Assembly: GCA_051747745.1 (NCBI GenBank) | Contig: JBNJGL010000005.1 | Span: 5,924 to 69,923, forward strand | Origin: QPJE01 sp051747745 | Lineage (GTDB): Bacteria; Bacillota; Halanaerobiia; Halanaerobiales; Halanaerobiaceae | Direction of reading: 5' to 3' | Length of the DNA: 64,000 nucleotides | In this document: one piece after another, positions 8,646-15,541 of the stretch | Layout of the letters: each line of letters opens with the position of its first letter | Position numbering within the stretch: position 1 is the first letter of the stretch | Program-made: the position numbers and the translations under genes | Notes under the pieces: generated by a model | Seen by the model: the letters and a program-made list of their open reading frames with translations, nothing else | Database searches by the model: none | What the model was told of the DNA's origin: nothing

Positions 8646-9158
8646 ATGAAAAGAAAAGATGTTAGAAAAATAATAAATCTTATGCACAGCCATCATTCTG
8701 AAAAAATGAAATCTGACAAAATGACAGAAAAAAAACTTGAAGAAAAGACTGATGTATGGTACAGTTTTCTCCAGTATTATGATTATCAAATAACTATTAA
8801 AGCCGTAAAAATACTATTTAAAAAACACAATTATCTTCCAACAGTTGGACAGGTAATCAACGAAATAAATAATATAACAGGGCCAGACGGAGTAGCTTGG
8901 GGAAAAACTCTTGATTCTAAAAGAAAATATGAATATTATAATTTTATAACAAAATTAAATCTAATTTCTCCAGAGACAAAAGATTTTGCAGACAATTTTG
9001 GAGTTTTTAATATTTTACGCTTTAATGAAAACGATATTCCATTTGACAAAAATGAATTCCAAAAAAAATTTAATGAAATAGCTAAATATAATGAGTATTT
9101 AAAACATTTCCCATATGATTTTAGAAAAAAATTTATGTTTTTTTCAGATGATAAGTAA
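8646..9158 (+). CDS. Phage-type helicase-loader-like protein (G39P N-terminal-like)
   Basis: This is a 170-residue, highly charged cytoplasmic protein. The segment VWYSFLQYYDYQITIKAVKI followed by FKKHNYLPTVGQVINEI (about residues 37-80) has the Trp/Tyr-Ala-Pro-Thr spacing of the N-terminal domain of G39P-type helicase loaders and replisome organisers of Gram-positive phages. The C-terminal half is not recognised. GGAAGGG lies just before the ATG. It is the only plus-strand gene in the first 54 kb, stands alone without phage neighbours, and is followed immediately by group II intron debris. It is probably a domesticated phage remnant; function in the cell is unknown. Confidence 0.6.
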   Translation: MKRKDVRKIINLMHSHHSEKMKSDKMTEKKLEEKTDVWYSFLQYYDYQITIKAVKILFKKHNYLPTVGQVINEINNITGPDGVAWGKTLDSKRKYEYYNFITKLNLISPETKDFADNFGVFNILRFNENDIPFDKNEFQKKFNEIAKYNEYLKHFPYDFRKKFMFFSDDK

Positions 9159-9178
9159 GTTAATATATTACTTATCTC

Positions 9179-9256
9179 AATCGAGTAGGACCAGCATTTC
9201 TGCTGGTCCCCCTCGTCAAACTGCACGTACGGTTCTCCCGTATACAGCTTCCCATA
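9179..9256 (-). mobile_element. 3' remnant (domains V and VI) of a class C group II intron
   Basis: On the minus strand, 9250-9219 reads as group II intron domain V: it opens with the catalytic AGC triad (AAGCTGTATACGG), has a GAGA loop, and closes with CCGTACGTGCAGTT. Domain VI follows as GGGGGACCAGCA-GAAA-TGCTGGTCC and ends in CTACTCGA near 9180. The rest of the ribozyme and the reverse-transcriptase ORF are missing. Upstream (to about 9342) lies at most 90 bp of unrecognised sequence, then a terminator hairpin, the kind of site class C introns prefer. Confidence 0.8.
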
Positions 9257-9342
9257 CATCGTTGCTGCTGCGATACCATCTGATTTCTATTTGAGCCTTA
9301 TCTTGACTTTCCCATTAAGGTTATATCTCGACTTATTTCTAT

Positions 9343-9375
9343 AAAAAATCAGGCACCTGGCATTTTTGGTGCCTG
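9343..9375 (-). terminator. Terminator of the curli operon
   Basis: A perfect 8-bp CAGGCACC/GGTGCCTG stem with a 10-base loop is followed on the minus strand by TTTTTTATAG. It lies about 100 bp past the csgG stop and immediately upstream of the intron remnant. It shares its CAGGCACCTG-CATTTT core with the pst terminator. Confidence 0.8.
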
Positions 9376-9473
9376 ATATCTGACCTTCTCCTCCAAAAGT
9401 ATCACACTTTCGTCACATAAGCTGCTGTGAGCACCAGACGATTTATTAAGTATATTTTTATTTAATTTCAATT

Positions 9474-10268
9474 CTATATACTGTCAGCCAGCGCCAGCTT
9501 ATAAACAGTCTCTTCTAATAAAGTTCTAACTACAAGATTAATAACTTCCTGTCTTCCTTTACCAGTCTCAAACTCAACTATATTATTACCCATAAAGGAA
9601 AATACCTCCAGACCTATTTTTTCGCCCACAATCTCCTTTTTTAAACTTTTAGCCCATACTACTTCTCCACTACTGGTGTCAGTAACCCTTAAATCAATAG
9701 CTGAGCTTGCTACTGCATACTCCTGCTGCCCACCTTTACCGGCAATTCTAAGACCCAGACCACCTGTTTTTTTATCAATCTGATATTCAGTGATAGCTCC
9801 AGAAATCACATAATCTGCTCCTGACAGCTGACCAATTTTTGGTCCTTCATCCTCCACAATTCTTTCATTAACAACCAGATTCTGCTCTGTCATGAAATCA
9901 TTAAAATCAGCTCGATCAAGTACTTTAAACTGTCTGGATCTCATCAAAGCTGTGATTAACATTTCTGTTGCTCCCTGAGATACAACGGGTGACCCATTTT
10001 CACTGTACTGTCCTGTTTTATCCTGGATTCCATAGATAGCCAGCTGCTGTTTATTTTCTCTCTCTGGTAGAGAAGCCAGCAATTGAGTAGCTGTCGTAAC
10101 ATTTTCAGCAGCAGATAAAATTTGATCTGAAGATAGTCTAACTTCTTCAATCACCTCAGCGGAGTTTTCATTTAAGCCAGCATTTTCTATTTCTCCATTT
10201 TCAACTGCAGCAGGAGCACCTCCTGCCAGCAGAGAAACAACCAATAATACTGCTATCATACTTTCCAT
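9474..10268 (-). CDS. csgG: Curli secretion channel CsgG
   Basis: CsgG forms the nonameric outer-membrane pore through which curli subunits leave the cell. The 264-residue product aligns by eye with the conserved core: LAIYGIQDKTGQYSENG near residue 77, the SQGATEMLITALMRSRQFKVLDR stretch near 97-120, SGADYVISGAITEYQ near 150, GGLGLRI, and AIDLRVTDTSSGEVVWAKS near 190. The N terminus is a hydrophobic signal (MIAVLLVVSLLAGGAPAA) without the lipobox cysteine of E. coli CsgG and with almost no basic residues. It is last gene of the curli operon, 31 bp after csgF. Confidence 0.9.
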   Translation of the reverse strand: MESMIAVLLVVSLLAGGAPAAVENGEIENAGLNENSAEVIEEVRLSSDQILSAAENVTTATQLLASLPERENKQQLAIYGIQDKTGQYSENGSPVVSQGATEMLITALMRSRQFKVLDRADFNDFMTEQNLVVNERIVEDEGPKIGQLSGADYVISGAITEYQIDKKTGGLGLRIAGKGGQQEYAVASSAIDLRVTDTSSGEVVWAKSLKKEIVGEKIGLEVFSFMGNNIVEFETGKGRQEVINLVVRTLLEETVYKLALADSI

Positions 10269-10299
10269 AATATTTCACCCCACAATATATTTAAATTTA

Positions 10300-10731
10300 C
10301 TATAATAAATCATCTGCTGCCGGCCAATCATCAGTGGAATATTCAATTTCTGTAACTTCTCCAGTATTTATATTGGTTAAAGTAACTGTTACTACTCCAG
10401 TGATTTCATCTTCACGTACTGAAATTTCTAAATTACCCACATCATAACTGCCCTCAGCAAGTCCGTCCTCCACCATCTTATTTACAATATCCTGCTGGAT
10501 AAGACTCATTATCCTGCCGTTTAACCCACTGATAAATTGTGCAATTGGATCTTCTGAAAGACTCATTTCATGCTGAGTTGAAGCGATATTTTGTGCTACC
10601 TGCCTGGCATCTGGATCATTAAATGTCCTGAAACTCCAGCTGGTTACTGTATCCGCACTTATTATATTAGTCATAAGAAAAACGGTCATCAAAGTAATAA
10701 ATAATACATATAATATTTTTTTCTTAATCAT
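10300..10731 (-). CDS. csgF: Curli assembly factor CsgF
   Basis: This 143-residue exported protein has a signal peptide ending near ISA-DT. CsgF sits in the CsgG vestibule and couples secretion to nucleation. Evidence is the N-terminal SFRTFNDPDARQ, resembling the FRNPNFGG channel-binding start of CsgF; the helical middle FISGLNGRIMSLIQQDIVNK; and the C-terminal strands LEISVREDEITGVVTVTLTN followed by GEVTEIEYS, matching the E. coli pattern of I-V-D-I...V-T-D...T-G-Q-T-S-T-I. A GGAGG site precedes the ATG. Position between the barrel gene and csgG supports the call. Confidence 0.8.
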   Translation of the reverse strand: MIKKKILYVLFITLMTVFLMTNIISADTVTSWSFRTFNDPDARQVAQNIASTQHEMSLSEDPIAQFISGLNGRIMSLIQQDIVNKMVEDGLAEGSYDVGNLEISVREDEITGVVTVTLTNINTGEVTEIEYSTDDWPAADDLL

Positions 10732-10746
10732 CTGCTGTTCCTCCTT

Positions 10747-11307
10747 TTAAAAATTTATTTTAAACCCAACAGCTGAATAAAAATCTCCGCTGCCTGTATC
10801 ATCCTGATCATTAATAAATTTTGTCTCCACAAAAAAGTTGTCTGTTAAATTTAGTCCTACAAAAGCCTGGTAGTCAGCTTTTCCCATAATCTCCGCTCCT
10901 GCTCCAATATAGGGAGTAAATAATTTATCTTTTAAAGAAGCTTTAAATGATAAAAACCCGGCCAGATTTGTATCTTCTCCTTCCAAATAGATAGCTTCTA
11001 TAACGTAATTAATATTAATAACTGATTTAGTCATGTTTTTTAATAATCTATTCTCATATTTAGCACCCAGATTCAATTCTTTATTTCCGGAATGATAGGT
11101 TGTTGTATAAAGACTTATTGCAGCTGCTTCTTCCTCATTATGTTCCTGCCTCAGCTGCTGTGAAGCTTTAATCAGCTTCATTCTTTCTTCCTGATTTTGA
11201 ATGTTAATTTCTTCATTTTCTGTCTGGGCAAAAGCCGATGTAGAGAGTATGCTCAATAAACTAATAATTAGAAAAAAAATAAATATTAAATTTCTATTTA
11301 TATTCAT
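10747..11307 (-). CDS. Small outer-membrane beta-barrel-like protein of the curli operon
   Basis: This ~186-residue exported protein has a signal peptide (ISLLSILSTSAFA-QT), a short charged helix with a Gln/Glu-rich stretch (about 40-62), then alternating amphipathic strands (SLYTTTYHSG, ELNLGAKYENRL, INYVIEAIYLEG, GFLSFKASL, FTPYIGAGAE, YQAFVGLNLT, FFVETKFI) and a terminal aromatic strand AVGFKINF. The final Phe is the usual outer-membrane barrel signal, supporting a diderm host. The ATG at 11307 is chosen over a GTG because AAAGGAG lies eight bases before it. It is not one of the E. coli Csg proteins; a small CsgC/CsgE replacement or anchor is possible but unproven. Confidence 0.65.
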   Translation of the reverse strand: MNINRNLIFIFFLIISLLSILSTSAFAQTENEEINIQNQEERMKLIKASQQLRQEHNEEEAAAISLYTTTYHSGNKELNLGAKYENRLLKNMTKSVININYVIEAIYLEGEDTNLAGFLSFKASLKDKLFTPYIGAGAEIMGKADYQAFVGLNLTDNFFVETKFINDQDDTGSGDFYSAVGFKINF

Positions 11308-11334
11308 TTTTTCCACTCCTTTCAGATTTAATTT

Positions 11335-11379
11335 TAAAAAAACAGCCTGAAGTAATAAATATTGATTACCTCAGGCTGT
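11335..11379 (-). terminator. Strong terminator or attenuator after the major curlin gene
   Basis: ACAGCCTGA-a-GTAAT pairs with ATTAC-c-TCAGGCTGT (15-bp stem, one mismatch, 8-base loop) and runs into seven U residues on the minus strand. It lies between the csgA-like gene and the barrel-csgF-csgG genes, so most transcripts should end after the two fibre subunits, matching the need for excess curlin. Confidence 0.85.
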
Positions 11380-11381
11380 CC

Positions 11382-11418
11382 TACTACTAAATACACAGTT
11401 TTTCACTGTGCTGTAGTA
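11382..11418 (-). repeat. Nested hairpin just upstream of the curlin terminator
   Basis: TACTAC/GTAGTA outer arms enclose CACAGT/ACTGTG around a 5-base loop, immediately before the terminator stem. This two-hairpin 3' end could protect the curlin mRNA from 3' exonucleases. Confidence 0.5.
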
Positions 11419-11433
11419 TATTGTGGAGAGCGA

Positions 11434-11988
11434 TTATCGTTGAGTAATTGAAGCATTATTGCCAAAACCCATCTGTTTTACAAGCGCTACATCATCATTA
11501 CCAGTCTGCTCTGTTCTGGCTGTATTACCAAAACCAGCCTGTTTGATTAGACTGAAATTATCTTTGCCGCGCTGAACCTGGGTTGCCCTATTGGAAGCTC
11601 CATGTTGAAGTACTGTAGCCATTAGATCTTTACCATTTTGATCCTGGTTAACTACATTTCCATAACCTTCAGATTTAACTATTGAAAAGTTATCAGCTCC
11701 AATTTGAGTTAAGCTGGCTTCATTCCCCCAGCCCTCTTGATAAATTAATCCAACATTATCTCCACCATGACCAAACCAGCCGTTTCCTTCCTGATAAATA
11801 CCAGCATTATTAGAAGCACCAAGCTGAGTAATCATAGCAAAGTCTCCACTATCATAACCACCACCGTGACCTGGGCCATCATTACCAGGACCACCGGGAT
11901 AATCATGACCATATCCACCTGCTGCTGCCATTCCTGACATTCCCATCACCAAAACAACTGCCATTACTAAAACAAATACTCTTCTCAT
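11434..11988 (-). CDS. csgA: Major curlin subunit, CsgA-like
   Basis: This 184-residue secreted amyloid subunit has signal peptide MRRVFVLVMAVVLVMGMSGM with AAA cleavage, then a Gly/His/Asp-rich linker (about 25-50) reminiscent of the CsgA secretion signal, then about nine imperfect curlin strands. The repeat pattern is N-x-A/S-x-I/V-x-Q-x-G, for example ASLTQIGADNFSIVKSEGYG and ATQVQRGKDNFSLIKQAGFG. Gln and Asn sit at the expected ladder positions. Downstream it is bounded by two hairpins. It follows the csgB-like gene and carries more regular repeats and the longer linker, hence the csgA rather than csgB name; the split is by analogy. Confidence 0.85.
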   Translation of the reverse strand: MRRVFVLVMAVVLVMGMSGMAAAGGYGHDYPGGPGNDGPGHGGGYDSGDFAMITQLGASNNAGIYQEGNGWFGHGGDNVGLIYQEGWGNEASLTQIGADNFSIVKSEGYGNVVNQDQNGKDLMATVLQHGASNRATQVQRGKDNFSLIKQAGFGNTARTEQTGNDDVALVKQMGFGNNASITQR

Positions 11989-12039
11989 TACTAATCCCTC
12001 CTTGTTATTTTAGTCCTTGACTGTGATTTATTAAATTAA

Positions 12040-12069
12040 ACCTTATCTTAAATTTATTAAGATTAAGGT
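12040..12069 (-). repeat. Intercistronic hairpin between csgB-like and csgA-like genes
   Basis: ACCTTATCTTAA pairs with TTAAGATTAAGGT (12 bp, one bulge, loop of five). No U-run follows on the minus strand, so processing or stability is more likely than termination. Confidence 0.45.
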
Positions 12070-12138
12070 GTTAATTTTAAAAAATAATTACTACTATCTA
12101 CCTCTTTCTTAAAATATTAATTCAAATTTACCTAAAAT

Positions 12139-12600
12139 TTAATTCTGTTTAATTTTTATTTTCTCATCATTTCCAAACTGTGTTATACGTAAACTATTGT
12201 ACCTTCTGTACTGTTCTATTTCTGCCTTATTATTAAATCCATACTGATTTATTAAAGCTTTACTTGCACCAGCATTCTGTTTAATAGAAGCCCGATTATC
12301 ATTTCCCGTCTGCACTATTACTGCGGAACTGATATTCTGAATAGATGATTGACTTCCCTGCCAGATCTCGGCCTGATTAAAACTTCCTTTTTGTTTAATT
12401 ACTGCAAATTTCTTATCTGCTTTTAAACTCTTATGATTTGAATAATTAAACTTCTGATTTACATTAAAATTATAATTTGTAAATTCATACTTTTTAAAGG
12501 AAAAATTATTATACTCTTCCTGAGCAAAAGTCTTAAATGGAATAATAGTAATCACTGCTAAAAACAAAAATAAAATTAAGATCAAACTGAAGTTTCTCAT
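12139..12600 (-). CDS. csgB: Minor curlin or nucleator subunit, CsgB-like
   Basis: This 153-residue exported protein has a signal peptide ending near KTFA-QE and a basic, Asn-rich N-terminal third. Curlin repeats begin near residue 65: FAVIKQKGSFNQAEIWQGSQ, AVIVQTGNDNRASIKQN, ALINQYGFNNKAEIEQY, SLRITQFGNDEKIKIKQN. The repeats are fewer and less glycine-rich than in the neighbouring subunit and the C-terminal one is basic, as in CsgB nucleators. It is first gene of the operon, behind GGAGGTG and the heptamer-containing promoter. Confidence 0.8.
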   Translation of the reverse strand: MRNFSLILILFLFLAVITIIPFKTFAQEEYNNFSFKKYEFTNYNFNVNQKFNYSNHKSLKADKKFAVIKQKGSFNQAEIWQGSQSSIQNISSAVIVQTGNDNRASIKQNAGASKALINQYGFNNKAEIEQYRRYNSLRITQFGNDEKIKIKQN

Positions 12601-12648
12601 TTCTCATCACCTCCTTTTCTTACCTCACCTCCTTCTGTAACAATAATG

Positions 12649-12702
12649 ATAATTGTTCTCATTCGAAAACATTCAGAACTTCACTCGAAAATCAATCGAA
12701 AA
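12649..12702 (-). promoter_or_regulatory. SARP-type heptamer array and -10 element of the curlin promoter
   Basis: Three exact TTTTCGA heptamers occur on the minus strand at 12702-12696, 12691-12685 and 12669-12663. Their spacing is 11 and 22 bp, one and two turns. The skipped register (12680-12674) holds a degenerate AGTTCTG. Exactly 8 bp after the last heptamer comes AATTAT (12654-12649), a possible -10. Direct heptamers at 11-bp spacing 8 bp from the -10 is the published geometry for SARP activators, and a BTAD/SARP-like gene lies directly upstream. Confidence 0.75.
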
Positions 12703-12705
12703 TAG

Positions 12706-12731
12706 AAAAAAGCCACCAAAAAGGCGGCTTT
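12706..12731 (-). terminator. Terminator of the BTAD regulator gene
   Basis: On the minus strand AGCCGCC pairs with GGTGGCT (one G-U) around a T-rich loop and is followed by TTTTTTCTATT. It ends the regulator transcript immediately before the heptamer array. Confidence 0.8.
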
Positions 12732-12760
12732 TTACAATAAAAACATAAATATTTTTTTAT

Positions 12761-13921
12761 TTAATTTATTTCCTTAATATCCAACTTTGGTTTGCGAGCA
12801 AAATTTAACTGTTTAAAAAATTTGTTAAATCTTTTAATAATTGCTCCACTACTATCAAGGCTCATTCCCTGTAAAATAATATGTATTTTATTATTTATTG
12901 GACAGATGTAGTCTCCCATTCTCATGCTGGATTTAAATCTCTCTGCTATCTGATCAGATGTGAATTTTACATCTCCAGCTTTAAAATTATCTTCCTCAAA
13001 ATTAAGTGTAACTAATAAAAATTCTTTATCTTCCATTCGCCGAACCTGCCGAAGCTCTAATTCAAAAACTCTTTTTAATTCCCCAGCAGTAGAGCACCGC
13101 ATGGCTCCAGATTCAAAACTGACATTTCGGGAAATATTCAGTTCAATATTCCGATGATCAAAATCTCTACTATTTTTTATTCTCTGAAGTTCATTCTTCA
13201 ATTCTCGCTGTGGTGATACACCAAGTTCTTCTTCCAAAATATTTTTGCAATCTTCAAAACAGCTTATAGCTTCAGCAATTCTATTTAATTTATCAAGTGT
13301 TTTGATTTTCAATAAATAAAACTTTTCTCGATACGGATCATAATCTAAACCTCTATTAAGATAATTTAATGCATCCAGATATTTTTTCGACTCATACATT
13401 TTAGCAGTCATTAATTCAATTAGATCTAAATATTTCTGTCGCAATTCTTCTCTGTAAATCTCTGTCCAATCTGCATAATTTAACTCGTTAAAAAAATCTC
13501 CTCTATAAAATTCAAAGAGAGTTTTTAAATCTTTAAGACTGAACTCTTTGTCCTCTTTTAACAGCTGGTCTGTTTTAGAATCAAAATGGTCCCAGTCGGT
13601 CCAGACTTTATAATCAGAATTGATGCTGTAATAACCATTGCTGGATTCGACAATATCTTTACTCAGACCATCTCTATCCAGAGATTTTCTCAAAAGATAA
13701 ATTGTATCATAAAGCCTCTTTTTCCCCCTTTCCAAACTTGATTCAGGCCAAAAAAGATCAACCAGCTCTTCAGAATCTACATTCTTATCCCTTTTTAAAA
13801 CCAGATACATAAACAAATAGAGTGCTTTTTTAGATACCCAGCTGTCTCCATTAAAAACCCTGCTGCCATTTGAAAAGTAAAATGATCCCAGTCCATAAAA
13901 GTTAAGGCGTCTGTCACTCAA
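12761..13921 (-). CDS. BTAD/SARP-type transcriptional regulator with degenerate GGDEF-like tail
   Basis: The likely role is activator of the adjacent curli operon. The N terminus (about 1-95) has an OmpR-like winged helix with KKALYLFMYLVLKRDKNVDS and RLYDTIYLLRKSLD, as in SARPs. The next ~150 residues are a helical bacterial transcriptional activation (BTAD) domain with YREELRQKYLDLIELM and YDPYREKFYLLKIK. The last ~110 residues have alternating strand/helix order with RMGDYICPINNKIHII, recalling a GGDEF fold lacking the catalytic motif. Start: a TTG at 13919-13921 with GAGG eight bases upstream; the GTG at 13930 overlaps that ribosome site. Regulator, terminator and heptamer sites are consecutive. 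Confidence 0.75.
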   Translation of the reverse strand: MSDRRLNFYGLGSFYFSNGSRVFNGDSWVSKKALYLFMYLVLKRDKNVDSEELVDLFWPESSLERGKKRLYDTIYLLRKSLDRDGLSKDIVESSNGYYSINSDYKVWTDWDHFDSKTDQLLKEDKEFSLKDLKTLFEFYRGDFFNELNYADWTEIYREELRQKYLDLIELMTAKMYESKKYLDALNYLNRGLDYDPYREKFYLLKIKTLDKLNRIAEAISCFEDCKNILEEELGVSPQRELKNELQRIKNSRDFDHRNIELNISRNVSFESGAMRCSTAGELKRVFELELRQVRRMEDKEFLLVTLNFEEDNFKAGDVKFTSDQIAERFKSSMRMGDYICPINNKIHIILQGMSLDSSGAIIKRFNKFFKQLNFARKPKLDIKEIN

Positions 13922-14108
13922 TTTTATCACCTCAGAAAAAGTCTAGTTAAGCAGAATTTAAATCTATATGTTACTATTATATCATATCATTTCTATAATA
14001 TGGTTAAATAAGTACTAAAAAATTAGATTTCAGCAGCTAACTAAATCTTCATGATGATCAGAAGGTAAATTAAAGATAATAAATAAATTAAAATATGTAA
14101 TTTAACAT

Positions 14109-14141
14109 AAAAGAACAAAACCCCGGCTGACAAAACCGGGG
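14109..14141 (-). terminator. Terminator of the molybdenum hydroxylase maturation genes
   Basis: On the minus strand CCCCGG pairs with CCGGGG around a 9-base loop and runs into TTTTGTTCTTTT. It closes the long minus-strand gene series whose last member is the MocA-ModE gene. Confidence 0.85.
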
Positions 14142-14202
14142 CTTTATTATACAAAAAATATTTTTTTACTTATAGTTCTGACTTCACATATTCCAATTTC
14201 CA

Positions 14203-15165
14203 TCAATATATCTCATCCCAGAAATCTCTGCCAAAATATTTATCTTCCAATTTCATCATTTCAAGGTGAGCCTCTTTTCGAAAAGCCAAAAAGTTGTTTA
14301 AAAACTTTCTTCCCTTACTGGTCAGCTTTGATCCTCCACCAGAAGAACCACCTTTATGTCTTTCAATTAGCTTAAATCCCAGCCTATTTTCAATATCATT
14401 TACCAGATTCCAGGCCTGACTGTATGACATATTGATATCCTGGGCGGCTTTATTGAGAGAACCATATCTATCAATTCTCAAAAGAATGTCACAGGGGCCA
14501 TCTCCAAAAACTTTATCACTTTTTTCCAGCCATAATTTATAATTTAAATTTATACCTTCATCTTCAACCATGTTCTTATACTTTTTATATTCATCAAAAT
14601 AATCAATATCCAGAACAATATTTTCGTCATCGACCGGAAAATAAAAAACTTCTTCTGGATGTTTTTTGGTCAGATTTCTAAGTCCATAAGGTGAATTTTT
14701 AAGCTGTTTAATCTGAGGTACTAATTCTTTAGAAACTATAACTGGATGACCTCTAACATCTTCATAAACTGGAACTATTATTTTTTTGCTTCCTGCCAGA
14801 TATTTTTTTATAACTAAATTATAATTATCAGGGGTAATCATTGGTTTGTCAGCCAGAGTAATGAGAATGTGTTCTGTATCAGATGCCAGATTTTTAAGTC
14901 CTCTTTTTATAGAAGAAAGCATACCGGTTTTATAATCCTCATTAACTAATACCCTTATTTTTTCATTAATAATATCCTTTATATGAGGATATATCTTTTC
15001 AGCCCCTGCACCAAGAATTATTCTTATCTCTCCGTCAAGCAGTTCAGTATTTATTAAATTATTTACAGTAGTTTCGAGAATTGTTGAATCAGAAAAAGGC
15101 AGAATTTGTTTTACCGCTCCCATTCTATTACTTTCACCTGCAGCCAATACGAGAGATGTAATCAT
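14203..15165 (-). CDS. MocA-like molybdopterin cytidylyltransferase fused to a ModE-type DNA-binding domain
   Basis: Residues 1-195 are a MobA/MocA nucleotidyltransferase: LVLAAGESNRMGAVKQILPF at the start, LADKPMITPDNY near 102 and GHPVIVSKE near 140. This enzyme class makes the cytosine dinucleotide form of the molybdenum cofactor used by xanthine-dehydrogenase-family enzymes. Residues about 210-320 are a LysR-like ModE DNA-binding domain: SLNKAAQDINMSYSQAWNLV, NRLGFKLIERHKGG, GGGSKLTSKG. The fusion couples cofactor maturation to regulation, plausibly by molybdenum supply, but no molybdate-binding TOBE domain follows. It has a GGAGG ribosome site. It lies directly after the split xdhC genes. 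Confidence 0.85.
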   Translation of the reverse strand: MITSLVLAAGESNRMGAVKQILPFSDSTILETTVNNLINTELLDGEIRIILGAGAEKIYPHIKDIINEKIRVLVNEDYKTGMLSSIKRGLKNLASDTEHILITLADKPMITPDNYNLVIKKYLAGSKKIIVPVYEDVRGHPVIVSKELVPQIKQLKNSPYGLRNLTKKHPEEVFYFPVDDENIVLDIDYFDEYKKYKNMVEDEGINLNYKLWLEKSDKVFGDGPCDILLRIDRYGSLNKAAQDINMSYSQAWNLVNDIENRLGFKLIERHKGGSSGGGSKLTSKGRKFLNNFLAFRKEAHLEMMKLEDKYFGRDFWDEIY

Positions 15166-15223
15166 AAAATACCTCCAGTATTTTCAAGTCATATAATTAC
15201 TTTTACAAATATATTATTATTTT

Positions 15224-15541
15224 CTAATCATTTAAGTCAATTACATCAACGAATATATCAACATTCCCACCACAAATTCCACCATGTTCAGATATTTCTT
15301 TATTGGTCAGGTTAAAACTAATCTTTTTAGAACCACCTGTTTTTATTAGCTTTTTACTTTCTTCAATAATTTCAGCTTCTGTAGGCCCTCCACCAATAGT
15401 ACCATATGTAGCGCCATCAGGATAAATTATCATTTTAGCACCTGCATTACGGGGAGAAGAATCTTTAGTTTTTATTACAGCTGCCAGTGCAAGTTTTTCT
15501 CCACTATAATTAATTATTTTTTCAAATAGTTCTTTATTCAT
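15224..15541 (-). CDS. XdhC/CoxI N-terminal domain protein
   Basis: This 105-residue product corresponds to the XdhC_CoxI domain alone, shown by AAVIKTKDSSPRNAGAKMI and the GTIGGGPTEAEIIEES motif, and by the C-terminal HGGICGGNVDIFVDVI. XdhC proteins bind sulfurated Mo cofactor and load it into molybdenum hydroxylases. Usually this domain is fused to the Rossmann domain; here the two are separate genes overlapping by 8 bp, indicating translational coupling. Confidence 0.85.
   Translation of the reverse strand: MNKELFEKIINYSGEKLALAAVIKTKDSSPRNAGAKMIIYPDGATYGTIGGGPTEAEIIEESKKLIKTGGSKKISFNLTNKEISEHGGICGGNVDIFVDVIDLND

Noticed and set aside
8936..9259. A 107-codon minus-strand reading frame
   Set aside because: Its first ~25 codons are group II intron domains V/VI and the rest is antisense to the helicase-loader-like gene; no ribosome site.
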